IMG/VR virus record: IMGVR_UViG_3300033153_002543
Location: 1-59,258 of that record
Source of the DNA: a virus
Direction: 5' to 3' (one strand)
Length of the DNA: 59,258 bases
Shown: positions 1 through 7,681 of the stretch, in pieces
Layout: each line of letters starts with the position of its first letter
Numbering within the stretch: position 1 is the stretch's first letter
The notes under the pieces: model-generated
Database searches by the model: none
The model's input: the letters and a program-made list of their open reading frames with translations, nothing else
What the model was told of the DNA's origin: nothing
Translations under genes and position numbers: made by a program

Positions 1-109
1 GGGTATTTTTTTGCTTAAATTTTATATTGGCATAATTCTTGCCGTAGCAAGAAACGTGCCAACTTTCTTCTCGGAAATTTTCGTGCCAACTCACAATATT
101 AGAATATTA

Positions 110-133
110 GCATATTAGAATATTCTAATATGC
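110..133. repeat. 24-bp perfect palindrome
   Basis: The 12 bases GCATATTAGAAT are followed directly by their exact reverse complement. Upstream, at 98-110, lie further ATATTAG repeats. It could be a dimeric protein-binding site or a cruciform/hairpin. Nothing next to it identifies the binder. Confidence 0.8.
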
Positions 134-251
134 GGGCGCCGATTTTATCATATCCAGAGGCACTTGTCAACTAGATTTTTTTAATAGGCACATAAGTTTT
201 ACTTATGGGGCGCCGAAAAACGCGCACACGCTACTCTAATTGTACCACATA

Positions 252-265
252 GCGGCCTTCGCCGC
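252..265. repeat. CTTC-loop mini-hairpin, copy 1
   Basis: GCGGC-CTTC-GCCGC forms a 5-bp stem with a CTTC loop, flanked by ATA and AATAGG. It matches the hairpin at 716-729 in flanks and loop while the stem bases differ with compensation. Similar hairpins recur inside genes of the window. Confidence 0.75.
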
Positions 266-343
266 AATAGGTTTATGCCCAAAAGTTTTTGATGACCCCA
301 TAGAAAAAACTTATATTAGGAAAAGCTTATATTGATTTTAGTT

Positions 344-362
344 GAGAATGATTCTCATTCAC
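344..362. promoter_or_regulatory. Fur-box-like palindrome
   Basis: GAGAATGATTCTCATTC matches the classic 19-bp Fur operator at about 14 of 19 positions and contains the perfect 13-nt palindrome GAGAATGATTCTC. Fur sites are known in host iron-regulated promoters. No promoter box is seen directly at this site, so an operator role is inferred. Confidence 0.4.
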
Positions 363-376
363 GCGCTCTGCGCCTA

Positions 377-434
377 AGTAGTAGAGTAACGACTTTTTTG
401 TGGTTGACGGTGGGCGCCAGTAGTAGAGTAACGA
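377..434. repeat. two direct repeats AGTAGTAGAGTAACGA
   Basis: The 16-mer AGTAGTAGAGTAACGA occurs at 377-392 and 419-434, each followed by a T-rich run. The 42-nt spacing is four helical turns, which would place bound proteins on one DNA face. The function is unknown. Confidence 0.7.
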
Positions 435-715
435 TTATTTTTGGGTCGTGGTGATTTTTGAAAAACGAATCAGATTTTCAAATTCTGTGCGTTCGAGTAG
501 TAAATAAATCAAGTTTTATTATATCAAATGTCACGAAGATGACTATTAGATCAAATAAACAAATGGGAACGTAAAATAAATAGAGAACCAATCTTGGAAA
601 TCGGTGGTATGATGATAACAGTCAAATTATGAGTTTGTCGGAGGCGCCGATTGTACCATGCGCGACCTAATCTTGTCAAGTGTTATTTTTTGTGTGCTAA
701 AGCTTAACCCGAATA

Positions 716-729
716 GCCACCTTCGTGGC
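716..729. repeat. CTTC-loop mini-hairpin, copy 2
   Basis: GCCAC-CTTC-GTGGC is followed by AATAGGGTTTAT. It shares flanks and loop with the hairpin at 252-265, but both stem strands have changed together. Confidence 0.75.
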
Positions 730-955
730 AATAGGGTTTATTATGAGTTCGCAGCACAAACTCGCTAAATTAGTCTAATTTAGTACTAAATCGAGCAATC
801 CAGAGCAATTAGGAGCAAACGCGGGTAATACCGGTAAAGATGTCGCTACGGCGACTAACTGCTAAATTTTACGTGGTGGCCCAAGACAACCTGCTATTTC
901 TGACACCCTAGTTTGAAATTGGTGTAATTTTTTGACCCAAAACTTTAAATAATTG

Positions 956-984
956 TTGACTTCGCAACGATAATTTGATATAAT
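956..984 (+). promoter_or_regulatory. sigma70-type promoter
   Basis: TTGACT at 956-961 and TATAAT at 979-984 are separated by 17 bp. The start of the spacer (TTCGCAAC) is shared with promoters at 7801, 22254 and 27432. It reads into the small membrane-protein gene at 1031. Confidence 0.9.
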
Positions 985-1030
985 TCTTTTAGAAATTTGA
1001 AAAGATAAATAATTTTAAGGATAAAAAAAT

Positions 1031-1177
1031 ATGAGTGCATTTTTAGTAATTGTAGGAATTATAGCTATTTTTGGTGCTGGTAGGAAGCAGGCTGAAAATA
1101 TAGATAATATGTATATATTAGACCTTATTTTAGGTATCTTTTTTATTATTGCTGCTATTGGAAGAGCAGCTTCTTAA
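1031..1177 (+). CDS. 48-aa membrane protein
   Basis: This short ORF follows a consensus promoter and an AAGGA ribosome-binding site. The product begins MSAFLVIVGIIAIFGAG and has two hydrophobic segments, roughly residues 3-17 and 28-44, with a short polar loop between them. It is probably a small inner-membrane protein. No family is recognised. As the first gene of the rightward set it is probably expressed early. Confidence 0.65.
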   Translation: MSAFLVIVGIIAIFGAGRKQAENIDNMYILDLILGIFFIIAAIGRAAS

Positions 1178-1195
1178 CCAAACAAAAAATAAGTG

Positions 1196-1224
1196 TTGAC
1201 ATTCGAGGCTTATTAATCTATAAT
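1196..1224 (+). promoter_or_regulatory. sigma70-type promoter
   Basis: TTGACA at 1196-1201 and TATAAT at 1219-1224, 17-bp spacer. It drives the small DNA-binding-protein gene at 1284. Confidence 0.9.
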
Positions 1225-1283
1225 GTTTATATTGATTAGGGAAACCCTAACAAATTTAACATTCAAATAACTTGGAGAAATTT

Positions 1284-1634
1284 ATGACAGACGCAGTATA
1301 CACTAAAGACACAGTTGCATCAATGGTAGAAGCATACAAAGCAGTAGTTGCTGAAGCATATGATATTCGTACAGAAGTAGTAGCTGACTTAGCTAAGAAC
1401 TTAGGCAAATCAGTACCTTCGGTACGATCTATGCTTGTTCGTGAAGGTGTTTATGTACCTAAGGAGACTGTTAAGTCTTCAGCTACTAAATCTAAAGAAG
1501 AGTATGTAAAAGCTCTTGAAGCAATCTCTGGCGAAGCGTTGCCTTCATTCACTAAAGCTACTAAGAAAGACTTGGAAGCATTCTGGGGTTACATCGTGAA
1601 AGCAACGGATCGTCATGACGCAAACCAAGCCTAA
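1284..1634 (+). CDS. small HTH (Myb/GcrA-like) DNA-binding protein, paralogue 1
   Basis: The start ATG at 1284 follows GGAGAAATTT. The 116-residue product contains a pattern of helix, LAKNLGKSVPSVRSMLVREG, then VYVPK, which recurs in the proteins at 1986, 30020 and 34089. This looks like a short helix-turn-helix of the Myb/SANT or GcrA type, judged by eye only. It is the first of four paralogues and is driven by its own strong promoter. A role as an abundant DNA-binding or regulatory protein is inferred. Confidence 0.6.
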   Translation: MTDAVYTKDTVASMVEAYKAVVAEAYDIRTEVVADLAKNLGKSVPSVRSMLVREGVYVPKETVKSSATKSKEEYVKALEAISGEALPSFTKATKKDLEAFWGYIVKATDRHDANQA

Positions 1635-1878
1635 TAATGCGAGGTTAACTCCTCACATTATATATATTGAATACCCTGTGCGAGTTAAAGCACGGGGATT
1701 TCTTAAGCAACGCAACGGCGCAGATGTGCATGAAGTACGAAAAGAGCTAACTTATGTAACTGAGCAAGTACACAAAGTACTAACTCAACATCATTTAATT
1801 AATGCTGATGGTAAGTGGGTTCAAGAACCACAGTTGTGGCCTATTTTAATGCAAGGTATTACTGATGGTAGAACTTAA
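1615..1878 (+). CDS. hypothetical protein (87 aa)
   Basis: It overlaps the end of the preceding gene by 20 bp, suggesting translational coupling. The product is 87 residues, soluble and mildly basic, with no recognised domain. Its last codons lie in the first copy of the 45-bp tandem repeat that follows. Confidence 0.6.
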   Translation: MTQTKPNNARLTPHIIYIEYPVRVKARGFLKQRNGADVHEVRKELTYVTEQVHKVLTQHHLINADGKWVQEPQLWPILMQGITDGRT

Positions 1879-1975
1879 AAATCAAGTTCTACTGCCGATT
1901 TTAGCAATCAAGGTAGAACTTAAAAATCAAGTTCTACTGCCGATTTTAGCAATCAAGGTAGAACTTAAAAATCAA
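1867..1975 (+). repeat. 45-bp tandem repeat with hairpins (2.4 copies)
   Basis: Two identical 45-bp units (1867-1911 and 1912-1956) and a 19-bp partial unit (1957-1975) run up to the ribosome-binding site of the next gene. Each complete unit contains GTAGAACTT and its complement AAGTTCTAC around a 6-nt loop, a perfect 9-bp hairpin. It probably affects mRNA stability or translation of the gene at 1986, or is a slippage-prone array. Confidence 0.9.
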
Positions 1976-1985
1976 AGGAGGACTA

Positions 1986-2306
1986 ATGGCAATTAAATAT
2001 ACAGCGGAACAAGAATCAGAGCTATATGATAAGTATAAAGAAGCTGTGGATTCTAGTCACCGTGAACAAATAGTGCTAGAGTTAGTTGAGAAGTGGGGTA
2101 AGCCTAAACGCAGCCTTATAGCGAAGCTATCGAAAATGGGAATCTATGTATCTAAAGTTAACCAAAGTAAGTTAACGGGTAAGAAACCTAAGACTAAAGA
2201 ACAATTGGTAACAGATATTGAAGCTCACTTCGATGAAGAAGTAGGCACGTATGCAGGGTTAGAGAAAGCCCCTAAGATGGTGTTGTTGAATTTGTTGGGA
2301 AAGTGA
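1986..2306 (+). CDS. small HTH (Myb/GcrA-like) DNA-binding protein, paralogue 2
   Basis: This 106-residue, lysine-rich protein contains EKWGKPKRSLIAKLSKMGIYV, the same block as the gene at 1284. AAAGGAGG precedes the ATG at an ideal distance. The gene sits between the hairpin repeats and a bidirectional terminator and ends this small transcription unit. A DNA-binding role is inferred from the paralogous family. Confidence 0.6.
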   Translation: MAIKYTAEQESELYDKYKEAVDSSHREQIVLELVEKWGKPKRSLIAKLSKMGIYVSKVNQSKLTGKKPKTKEQLVTDIEAHFDEEVGTYAGLEKAPKMVLLNLLGK

Positions 2307-2365
2307 AACATTTCCCAACGGCAGCATCTCTGATGCAATACTTACCAAATAGTAAAATAAAATTA

Positions 2366-2407
2366 ATAAAAAGCCCAATCAACTAAATATTGATTGGGCT
2401 TTTTTTA
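2366..2407. terminator. bidirectional intrinsic terminator
   Basis: AGCCCAATCAA and TTGATTGGGCT form an 11-bp stem with a 7-nt loop, flanked by an A-run on the left and a T-run on the right. It ends the rightward genes before it and the leftward gene at 2585. Confidence 0.9.
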
Positions 2408-2584
2408 TTTAGGTTTTGTGTGGAACTTTAAACCTGTTGATACTATTGGTTCATAAGATACATCTGTATTACCTACCTCAGCATCTAAATCAATTATCAA
2501 ATCTAATAGTGTGTATTTCTTTAGTACTAATATCAGACACCTTATCAATATTAGACTCTAATTCTGCGAGTATATACTTATCTA

Positions 2585-3385
2585 TCATAATATACTCCAC
2601 AAATCTTCTAAATCAGACTTCTCTGCTTGTAGTGCATCCGGAACAAATGTAGTCTTACAAGAGTCTAGCGCATCGGGGACGTTGCCCCAATTGTATAAAT
2701 CTAACAACATAGCTTCAGTATCTCTTAAGCTAACATTACAAATCCATAACTGTAAAAATGCCATAACTGCATATTTAGTATATTTCTTCTTTTCTATACT
2801 ACCATCCCTAGATTTTACATCTAAACTGATGACGTTGCATCTATGAGCAGTTATCTTATCCATAGTACCTGATTTAGCTCCTGACTTATATGTTAAAGCT
2901 TCTTTTCTAAGAGCTACTATATTTGCTAAATCAGGTTTTCCATTAGTCTTAGCTACCTTAAAAGCATTAAATAATGTAGTACCTAAGAAAGCTGTTAAGT
3001 AAGGGTTAATTTCTTGACTCCATCTTTCATACCCTATATTATTATAGAGTTTATGTGCATACATGGCTAGTGGGGTATATATACCATACTGTGGGTGTTT
3101 AGTTTGTGTAGTTTTAGGCAAAAGTACGCTCCTGCGTATGATAGCCGTAAATCCTAGTAGTGCCTTGACTTGATCTCCTGGGATTGTACCATTAGGTGTT
3201 TTAATAATATCAGGTATATGTTGGTATGTAAGCTTTGGACATATCTTTCCAGACTCATTTTTTACTAGTGGGATAGCTGCAAGTATTGGTAATATGTGAG
3301 GTATGAATTCTTGATCAATCGGAGGTTTCCAATCGGGGTTAGTTTTAATGTTCTGTTTCCATTCAATATAGTTTGTTTTTAGCAT
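2585..3385 (-). CDS. hypothetical protein (266 aa), lone leftward early gene
   Basis: The 266-residue soluble product starts MLKTNYIEWKQ and is preceded by a good ribosome-binding site (AAAGGAGAA, complement strand) and a minus-strand promoter at 3441-3469. The family is not recognised, and no enzyme motif stands out. It is the only leftward gene in the left half, with its own promoter and terminator, so it is probably expressed as a monocistronic unit. Confidence 0.75.
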   Translation of the reverse strand: MLKTNYIEWKQNIKTNPDWKPPIDQEFIPHILPILAAIPLVKNESGKICPKLTYQHIPDIIKTPNGTIPGDQVKALLGFTAIIRRSVLLPKTTQTKHPQYGIYTPLAMYAHKLYNNIGYERWSQEINPYLTAFLGTTLFNAFKVAKTNGKPDLANIVALRKEALTYKSGAKSGTMDKITAHRCNVISLDVKSRDGSIEKKKYTKYAVMAFLQLWICNVSLRDTEAMLLDLYNWGNVPDALDSCKTTFVPDALQAEKSDLEDLWSIL

Positions 3386-3440
3386 TTTTAGTTCTCCTTT
3401 GGTTTATTAACTACTTAGGATTAGTAGTATTGATTTTATA

Positions 3441-3469
3441 ATTATAGCAAAATTAAGTACAGATGTAAA
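3441..3469 (-). promoter_or_regulatory. minus-strand sigma70-type promoter
   Basis: On the complement, TTTACA (3464-3469) and TATAAT (3441-3446) are 17 bp apart. It reads left into the gene at 2585-3385. Confidence 0.75.
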
Positions 3470-3943
3470 GATTTATTATTTAGAAGGTTACGAAAAATGG
3501 GAGGGTTTAATATACACAAAATTTTCAGTAAGTTTAGTACATATTAAAATTTATAAGACCCCGTGCATTTTGATATAACCTGCTAGTTTGTGTTAGTTTA
3601 GAAAAGATTGCCGTGTCGTAGGAGAAATTTATAGAACCTGTGGGTTTGTCGTTATGCCACTCGACCACAGATTTGTAATTTCAACCTACTAGACAATTTT
3701 TTCAACAACACATTCTGTATCTACTAGATTATATATATTATTATACACTATTTTTTTCTAGATGTCAAGACCAACTCATTACTTTTAGGGTCAATGAAAT
3801 GTCTTTATTCTAGTAACTTTATTGTGATAGCATGGAAATTTAATTGTTTAGTTCGCGAATTTCTTACATTTATTTTTAGTTTGGTTGTCTTATTTATTTA
3901 GCTAATTTCCTGAGCAAATGCAATAACAATTATTTTTTAGTTG

Positions 3944-3972
3944 TTGACAATGATGGTTAAATCGCGTATAAT
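3944..3972 (+). promoter_or_regulatory. sigma70-type promoter
   Basis: TTGACA at 3944-3949 and TATAAT at 3967-3972, 17-bp spacer. It precedes the gene run starting at 3997. Confidence 0.9.
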
Positions 3973-3996
3973 ATGTTTATTGAATAGGAGAACTGT

Positions 3997-4221
3997 ATGT
4001 TGAATTTAAGACGAGCTGTAGATAAAGTAGCAAGTGCATTTGCATTGAAAGTTGTTGTATCTTTTAAAGATGGTAATGATGATCCTTACTCTGTTGTAAA
4101 TATCCGAGAAGCTGCTGAAATATTAAGTATTGTTTATGGTATTAATATTGACGCGATTTATACCGAGTTAGCACATACTGTTGAATTTTTAGTTAATAAG
4201 GAATTAGCAGATGGATTATAA
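3997..4221 (+). CDS. hypothetical protein (74 aa)
   Basis: The first gene after a consensus promoter, with AGGAGAA before the ATG. The product is 74 residues, mixed alpha/beta in appearance, with no recognised family. It starts a run of overlapping small genes. Confidence 0.65.
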   Translation: MLNLRRAVDKVASAFALKVVVSFKDGNDDPYSVVNIREAAEILSIVYGINIDAIYTELAHTVEFLVNKELADGL

Positions 4222-4387
4222 AGTTATTATGATTGACTCTACTGTTTTTAATGGTTCTTATGGAGAATGTAAGAACTATATTGTTACTAAGTTCTCTCCT
4301 GCTGAAGTAGATTCGCTAGGTGATTATTTAGATATTATTAATTGTGAATCAGGACGCTGCGCGTCCTATGTGCTGGAGTGGAAATGA
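4211..4387 (+). CDS. hypothetical protein (58 aa)
   Basis: It overlaps the previous gene by 11 bp and the next by 4 bp (ATGA). The product begins MDYKVIMIDSTVFNG and ends SYVLEWK, with three cysteines. The family is unknown. Coupled overlaps on both sides support it as a real gene. Confidence 0.6.
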   Translation: MDYKVIMIDSTVFNGSYGECKNYIVTKFSPAEVDSLGDYLDIINCESGRCASYVLEWK

Positions 4388-4536
4388 TGGGAATATTGGA
4401 ATATGCATTTATACTAGCTGCGATTGGTTGGGGTGTTAGCTTTAACCATATGTTAAAGACTAGTAAGAAATCACATTACTATTTTTATAGTATTATCTTA
4501 TTCATTATTTACTTAGTTAAGACAGGTGTGATATGA
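4384..4536 (+). CDS. 50-aa membrane protein
   Basis: It starts in an ATGA overlap with the previous stop and ends overlapping the next ATG. There are two hydrophobic stretches (about residues 3-20 and 33-48) with a basic loop between them. It is a probable small inner-membrane protein of unknown role. Confidence 0.55.
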   Translation: MMGILEYAFILAAIGWGVSFNHMLKTSKKSHYYFYSIILFIIYLVKTGVI

Positions 4537-4796
4537 TATATAATAAATTTGTTAGACGATTAGAACGCATTGGGGTGAACGTAGCGCTTCGCGCTAATTA
4601 CCCTTGGATTTACTTAGACACAGTTAACGGTAGTAAAGTAACGGGTGAATTTATGGCAGAACATGGATTTACTGCATTCTTTTCTTCTATAGATGGTATT
4701 AGATTCTCAAACAGACGTGCAGTATTTGCTAAGATTAGACAGATGCTAGCCTTCGAACAGTATGTGATCTTATCACAGGAGATAAGTAATGATTGA
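4533..4796 (+). CDS. hypothetical protein (87 aa)
   Basis: An 87-residue soluble, arginine-rich product (MIYNKFVRRLERIGVN) in the overlapping gene series. The DNA contains a GC-rich hairpin AGCGC-TTC-GCGCT at 4583-4595. No family is recognised. Confidence 0.65.
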   Translation: MIYNKFVRRLERIGVNVALRANYPWIYLDTVNGSKVTGEFMAEHGFTAFFSSIDGIRFSNRRAVFAKIRQMLAFEQYVILSQEISND

Positions 4797-5127
4797 TTTA
4801 ATCAAAGAATTGAATAACGAACTAGAAAAGTTTAAGAAAGAGTTTTACTACTACATCACAGATACTAATATACCATTAGATGAACGATGGAAAGCATTTT
4901 GTGAAGCTCCTATTAGTATTAAGAACACTAAAGGATGGATTGAAGATTTCAATTCTATTAATATTGACTGGTTTCATGATTATCATTATGATAGATACAC
5001 TACTATAGTTTTATCTAATGTTATTGATAGTATGCTAGAAGCTGAAGAACCTAATCTAGAGCTTATTAAAGTGTTTCAAGAAGAAATCTTAACTAAAAAC
5101 TTACACTCATTTGTAATGGATTGGTAA
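4789..5127 (+). CDS. hypothetical protein (112 aa)
   Basis: A 112-residue acidic, helical-looking protein (MIDLIKELNNELEKFKKEFYY), overlapping the upstream gene by 8 bp. It is rich in W, Y and D. No known family is recognised. Confidence 0.65.
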   Translation: MIDLIKELNNELEKFKKEFYYYITDTNIPLDERWKAFCEAPISIKNTKGWIEDFNSINIDWFHDYHYDRYTTIVLSNVIDSMLEAEEPNLELIKVFQEEILTKNLHSFVMDW

Positions 5128-5130
5128 TTT

Positions 5131-5277
5131 ATGAAAGACTTAGCATACTTAATAACTTGTTTGATCTGGGTAGCTGGATTTGTAATAGCTAAAGGCTTTT
5201 GGAGTACTGTATTCTGTATAGTACCATTCTGGTCTTTTTATGTAGTAATTGAATTTGTATTAGGATTTTTATTATAA
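5131..5277 (+). CDS. 48-aa membrane protein
   Basis: MKDLAYLITCLIWVAGFVIA is a hydrophobic segment, and a second one covers about residues 28-47. It is a probable two-pass small membrane protein. It lies 3 bp after the previous stop and abuts the next start codon. Confidence 0.6.
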   Translation: MKDLAYLITCLIWVAGFVIAKGFWSTVFCIVPFWSFYVVIEFVLGFLL

Positions 5278-5430
5278 ATGATTAAAAGAAAGAAATTCCT
5301 CTCTAGGTATAATCCTAGTTGTGAGGAATACCGAAAGAAAATGGAAGTATATGCTAATAAAGTAAGATTATTATTATATAATCGCAAATTAGATATACTT
5401 AGTGGTAAAACAATTGTGAGGGAGTTTTAA
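5278..5430 (+). CDS. 50-aa basic protein
   Basis: It starts immediately after the previous stop and ends immediately before the next ATG. The product is strongly basic (MIKRKKFLSRYNPSCEEYRK). The family is unknown. The perfect tiling supports it as a gene. Confidence 0.55.
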   Translation: MIKRKKFLSRYNPSCEEYRKKMEVYANKVRLLLYNRKLDILSGKTIVREF

Positions 5431-5793
5431 ATGACACAATTAGAAGAAGGTGATAAGATATTTCATGTATATGCTTTTCCAAATGAGGGCGCATATATAA
5501 CAGAATACACATTCGTGGCCTACGCCACAATGCAGGGTATTAATGTACCTAGTATTATAACTAAAGAGCGCGGTGAAATCTCACAGAGAGATTGTAATAT
5601 TATCCCAAATACCTACAATTGCCACAGATTGTTTGCTTCTATAGAAGAAGCAGATGCATATTTAGGCGATTCGTCGCAATGGCGACCATTGGGCGTTAGT
5701 GCTGAGGAATGGGAAGAATCCGGCCTAGAAGATTACTTAGAAGATCACTTAGAACGTAGAAACTTCTGGCGTGGTTTTGATTATGAAGTTTAA
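5431..5793 (+). CDS. hypothetical acidic protein (120 aa)
   Basis: Product of 120 residues with a strongly acidic C-terminal half (about residues 89-108). GTGAGGGAG is the likely ribosome-binding site. A 5-bp GC hairpin GTGGC-CTAC-GCCAC lies at 5515-5528. No family is recognised. Confidence 0.65.
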   Translation: MTQLEEGDKIFHVYAFPNEGAYITEYTFVAYATMQGINVPSIITKERGEISQRDCNIIPNTYNCHRLFASIEEADAYLGDSSQWRPLGVSAEEWEESGLEDYLEDHLERRNFWRGFDYEV

Positions 5794-6064
5794 AATTGGT
5801 GACAGAGCTAGAGTCAAGTATATTAGAAATGGTGGTAGTACTAGATGGTATGTTGGAGTTATAGTAACTATTGTAAATGCTACCCCTATCATAGACGAAG
5901 CTGATTGTACTGTTATAACAGAATCAGGACTAAGAGCATATCCTATATTTGACCAACTAGAACCTATTATTAAGTTAAGGGGAAGTTGGAAAATGATTGA
6001 ATTATATACAGGTTGGAATCCTTCTAAGGAGAAGTTAAATGAACAAACAAAATCAATTAAGTAA
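5783..6064 (+). CDS. hypothetical protein, SH3/KOW-like (93 aa)
   Basis: The ATG at 5783 overlaps the upstream stop. MKFKIGDRARVKYIRNGGS followed by beta-rich sequence looks like a small SH3/KOW-type barrel, as in several small phage proteins (compare 12609 and 50029). The role is unknown. Confidence 0.55.
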   Translation: MKFKIGDRARVKYIRNGGSTRWYVGVIVTIVNATPIIDEADCTVITESGLRAYPIFDQLEPIIKLRGSWKMIELYTGWNPSKEKLNEQTKSIK

Positions 6065-6506
6065 AGCTATTCTCATTGCTGCTCAAGCACATGATGGACA
6101 ATATGATAAAAGGGGTAAGCCTTACATCTTACATCCATTACATTTAATGAGTCAGTTGATGTTTGATATTCAATTGGCTACCATTGCAGTACTTCATGAC
6201 GTGGTTGAAGATAGTGAAGTTACTATAACAGATTTGTATGGATATGGATTTAGTTATAGAGTACTTTATGCTGTAGAATTACTAACTCATACATCAAATG
6301 AATCATATAAGGAATATATTGAAAAGATTGCAGGTAACTATGATGCAATTCGTGTGAAGCGTAAGGACTTAGAACATAACTCAGATATCACTCGACTTAA
6401 GGGTGTCACTGATAAAGACTTAAAGCGAATGGAAAAATATCATAAAGCATTTACTGATCTAGGTAAAGCTAAACTTGATTTTGAAAGAAATAATATGAAT
6501 AGCTAA
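6039..6506 (+). CDS. HD-domain (p)ppGpp hydrolase-like protein (SpoT/MESH1 type)
   Basis: The 155-residue protein matches small alarmone hydrolases. It has AHDGQYDKRGKPYILHP (His18-Asp19, His32), VLHDVVEDSE (His53-Asp54, Glu57-Asp58) and a later RKDLEHNSD block resembling the conserved metal-ligand segment of this fold. These enzymes use Mn2+ to remove the 3'-pyrophosphate of ppGpp. No synthetase domain is present, so a hydrolase-only protein is likely. Inference: it lowers host stringent-response signalling during infection. Nucleotide specificity could differ. GGAGAAG precedes the ATG. Confidence 0.8.
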   Translation: MNKQNQLSKAILIAAQAHDGQYDKRGKPYILHPLHLMSQLMFDIQLATIAVLHDVVEDSEVTITDLYGYGFSYRVLYAVELLTHTSNESYKEYIEKIAGNYDAIRVKRKDLEHNSDITRLKGVTDKDLKRMEKYHKAFTDLGKAKLDFERNNMNS

Positions 6507-6517
6507 GGAGAAGTTAA

Positions 6518-6745
6518 ATGAAAGATGATTTCAGTAACGCAGAGTGTGGTGCACTACTAGAGACCTATCTTGTAAGTTATGTTGAAGGTATAGAAAAAGA
6601 AAACGCTTTATTGCGTGAAGTTGTTGAGGCCGCTAAATTGATAGTTGAATATAAGCCAGACAGGACAATAAAATTACCAACTGAGTTTTTATCGTTGGTT
6701 TTTAGGCTGTCATGTAAAATAGATAAGGTGAATAAATGGGATTAA
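6518..6745 (+). CDS. hypothetical protein (75 aa)
   Basis: AAGGAGAAG precedes the ATG. The 75-residue helical protein begins MKDDFSNAECGALLETYLV. No known family. It overlaps the following gene by 10 bp. Confidence 0.6.
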   Translation: MKDDFSNAECGALLETYLVSYVEGIEKENALLREVVEAAKLIVEYKPDRTIKLPTEFLSLVFRLSCKIDKVNKWD

Positions 6746-7062
6746 TGCACACGCTACTAAAAAAAGAACCGTCCGAGGTGCTTCGGCATTACAAAGCCCT
6801 CGAATCCAAGCTATCCGAGGCTGAGAAAGAAATTGCCGAGCTGCACACTGTTCTTGACGCTAATCAAATACAAGAGTGTGATGAGATACGAGAAGCTAAT
6901 GTCACCATTAAAACTTTAGCATTAACGTTGAAGGAGGCTGCTGATGATATGGATAGCTGGGGCACTCATGTTCCTGAGTATTTTGCAGAAAAACATGGGT
7001 TAAAAGAAGACTTAAATAAATACCGCAATCTCGCACAACAATATTTAAAGGAGGGTGAGTGA
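6736..7062 (+). CDS. coiled-coil protein (108 aa)
   Basis: Residues 15-75 show heptad-like leucines and many E/K residues (LESKLSEAEKEIAELHTVL). Local GC content and codon use are higher than in neighbouring genes, suggesting separate acquisition. It resembles helper proteins often seen in phage accessory regions but has no assigned role. Confidence 0.6.
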   Translation: MGLMHTLLKKEPSEVLRHYKALESKLSEAEKEIAELHTVLDANQIQECDEIREANVTIKTLALTLKEAADDMDSWGTHVPEYFAEKHGLKEDLNKYRNLAQQYLKEGE

Positions 7063-7268
7063 TGGGATGGATAAGTGTTGACGATAGGCTGCCAAAAGAC
7101 ATGAGCCTTGGCTGTATTGTTTATTACGAAAACGATTGTGCTGATATGGTGAGTACCGCTGACGTTTTTTTAAGTTCCGACGGGTTTTGTATTATGCATA
7201 AAGGGGAATGGAAGCCTATTGTTGGCGTAACCCATTGGATGAAGTTACCTGAACCACCAACTAAATAA
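7059..7268 (+). CDS. DUF551-like hypothetical protein (69 aa)
   Basis: MGWISVDDRLPKDM at the N-terminus and VGVTHWMKLPEPPTK at the C-terminus match a common phage/prophage small domain of the form 'W-I-S-V-x-D-x-L-P ... V-T-H-W-M-P-L-P-E-P-P' (DUF551 type). The function is unknown. It overlaps the previous gene by 4 bp and shares its higher GC content. Confidence 0.7.
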   Translation: MMGWISVDDRLPKDMSLGCIVYYENDCADMVSTADVFLSSDGFCIMHKGEWKPIVGVTHWMKLPEPPTK

Positions 7269-7301
7269 CTACAGGACAATAACTATTAGGAGTGAGCAGA
7301 T

Positions 7302-7394
7302 ATGGCTGGAAATGACAACGATTGGTGGAGTAGTTATTACGACTTCAAAGCAGGAAAGACTAAAAATAACACCAATAACACCACATTAGAATAG
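7302..7394 (+). CDS. 30-aa small protein
   Basis: AGGAGTGAGCAGAT precedes ATG. The product MAGNDNDWWSSYYDFKAG is polar and ends in an Asn/Thr-rich tail. It is very short, and the call rests on the good ribosome-binding site and position. Confidence 0.4.
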   Translation: MAGNDNDWWSSYYDFKAGKTKNNTNNTTLE

Positions 7395-7404
7395 GGGTAA
7401 GAGA

Positions 7405-7572
7405 ATGATTATTTGTAGCAACTGTAAAAAAGATTACGGCACTTATACATACTTTAAGTGCGGTTATTTTATCAATTCTTTTGGTCAAATTCAAACATAT
7501 CAAGTTGAAATGTATAAATGCGTTTGCCCATATTGCAATCATGCCGACACAGATAAGCCCGTAAATGACTGA
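7405..7572 (+). CDS. zinc-ribbon protein (55 aa)
   Basis: Two Cys pairs, CSNC near residue 4 and CPYC near residue 41, plus other cysteines, suggest a small zinc ribbon. It lies 10 bp after the previous stop, and its last bases overlap the next small ORF. The role is unknown. Confidence 0.55.
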   Translation: MIICSNCKKDYGTYTYFKCGYFINSFGQIQTYQVEMYKCVCPYCNHADTDKPVND

Positions 7573-7681
7573 ATACATATCATCACTCTATTGGAGCGAC
7601 TACAAATACATAGTGACTATATTTGTGTGTTTTTATGTGGGGTACTTTGTGGGATATGCAAAAAGAGGGGAGAAGGAATGA
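7565..7681 (+). CDS. 38-aa single-pass membrane protein
   Basis: It overlaps the upstream stop by 8 bp. A polar N-terminus is followed by a hydrophobic segment (IVTIFVCFYVGYFVGYA) and a basic C-terminus, a possible single transmembrane peptide. It overlaps the next ATG by 4 bp. Confidence 0.45.
   Translation: MTEYISSLYWSDYKYIVTIFVCFYVGYFVGYAKRGEKE

Larger units (their letters stand above)
1..1030. other. non-coding left region
   Basis: No convincing gene is visible over about 1 kb. The stretch holds a 24-bp perfect palindrome, a 14-bp palindrome at 778-791, two 16-nt direct repeats, two matching CTTC-loop hairpins, a Fur-box-like palindrome and several GGCGCC sites. It ends in a consensus promoter. 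Such density of palindromes fits an origin, a terminal repeat or a regulatory region. The sequence alone does not decide between them. Confidence 0.6.
3386..3996. other. intergenic region between divergent promoters
   Basis: About 600 bases without a convincing gene. They contain the minus-strand promoter for the gene at 2585 and the plus-strand promoter at 3944. The rest is AT-rich, and no repeat or RNA gene could be supported. Confidence 0.6.

Noticed and set aside
2416-2652. Plus-strand ORF of 78 aa
   Set aside because: It overlaps the antisense of the well-supported leftward gene and the terminator, and has no ribosome-binding site.
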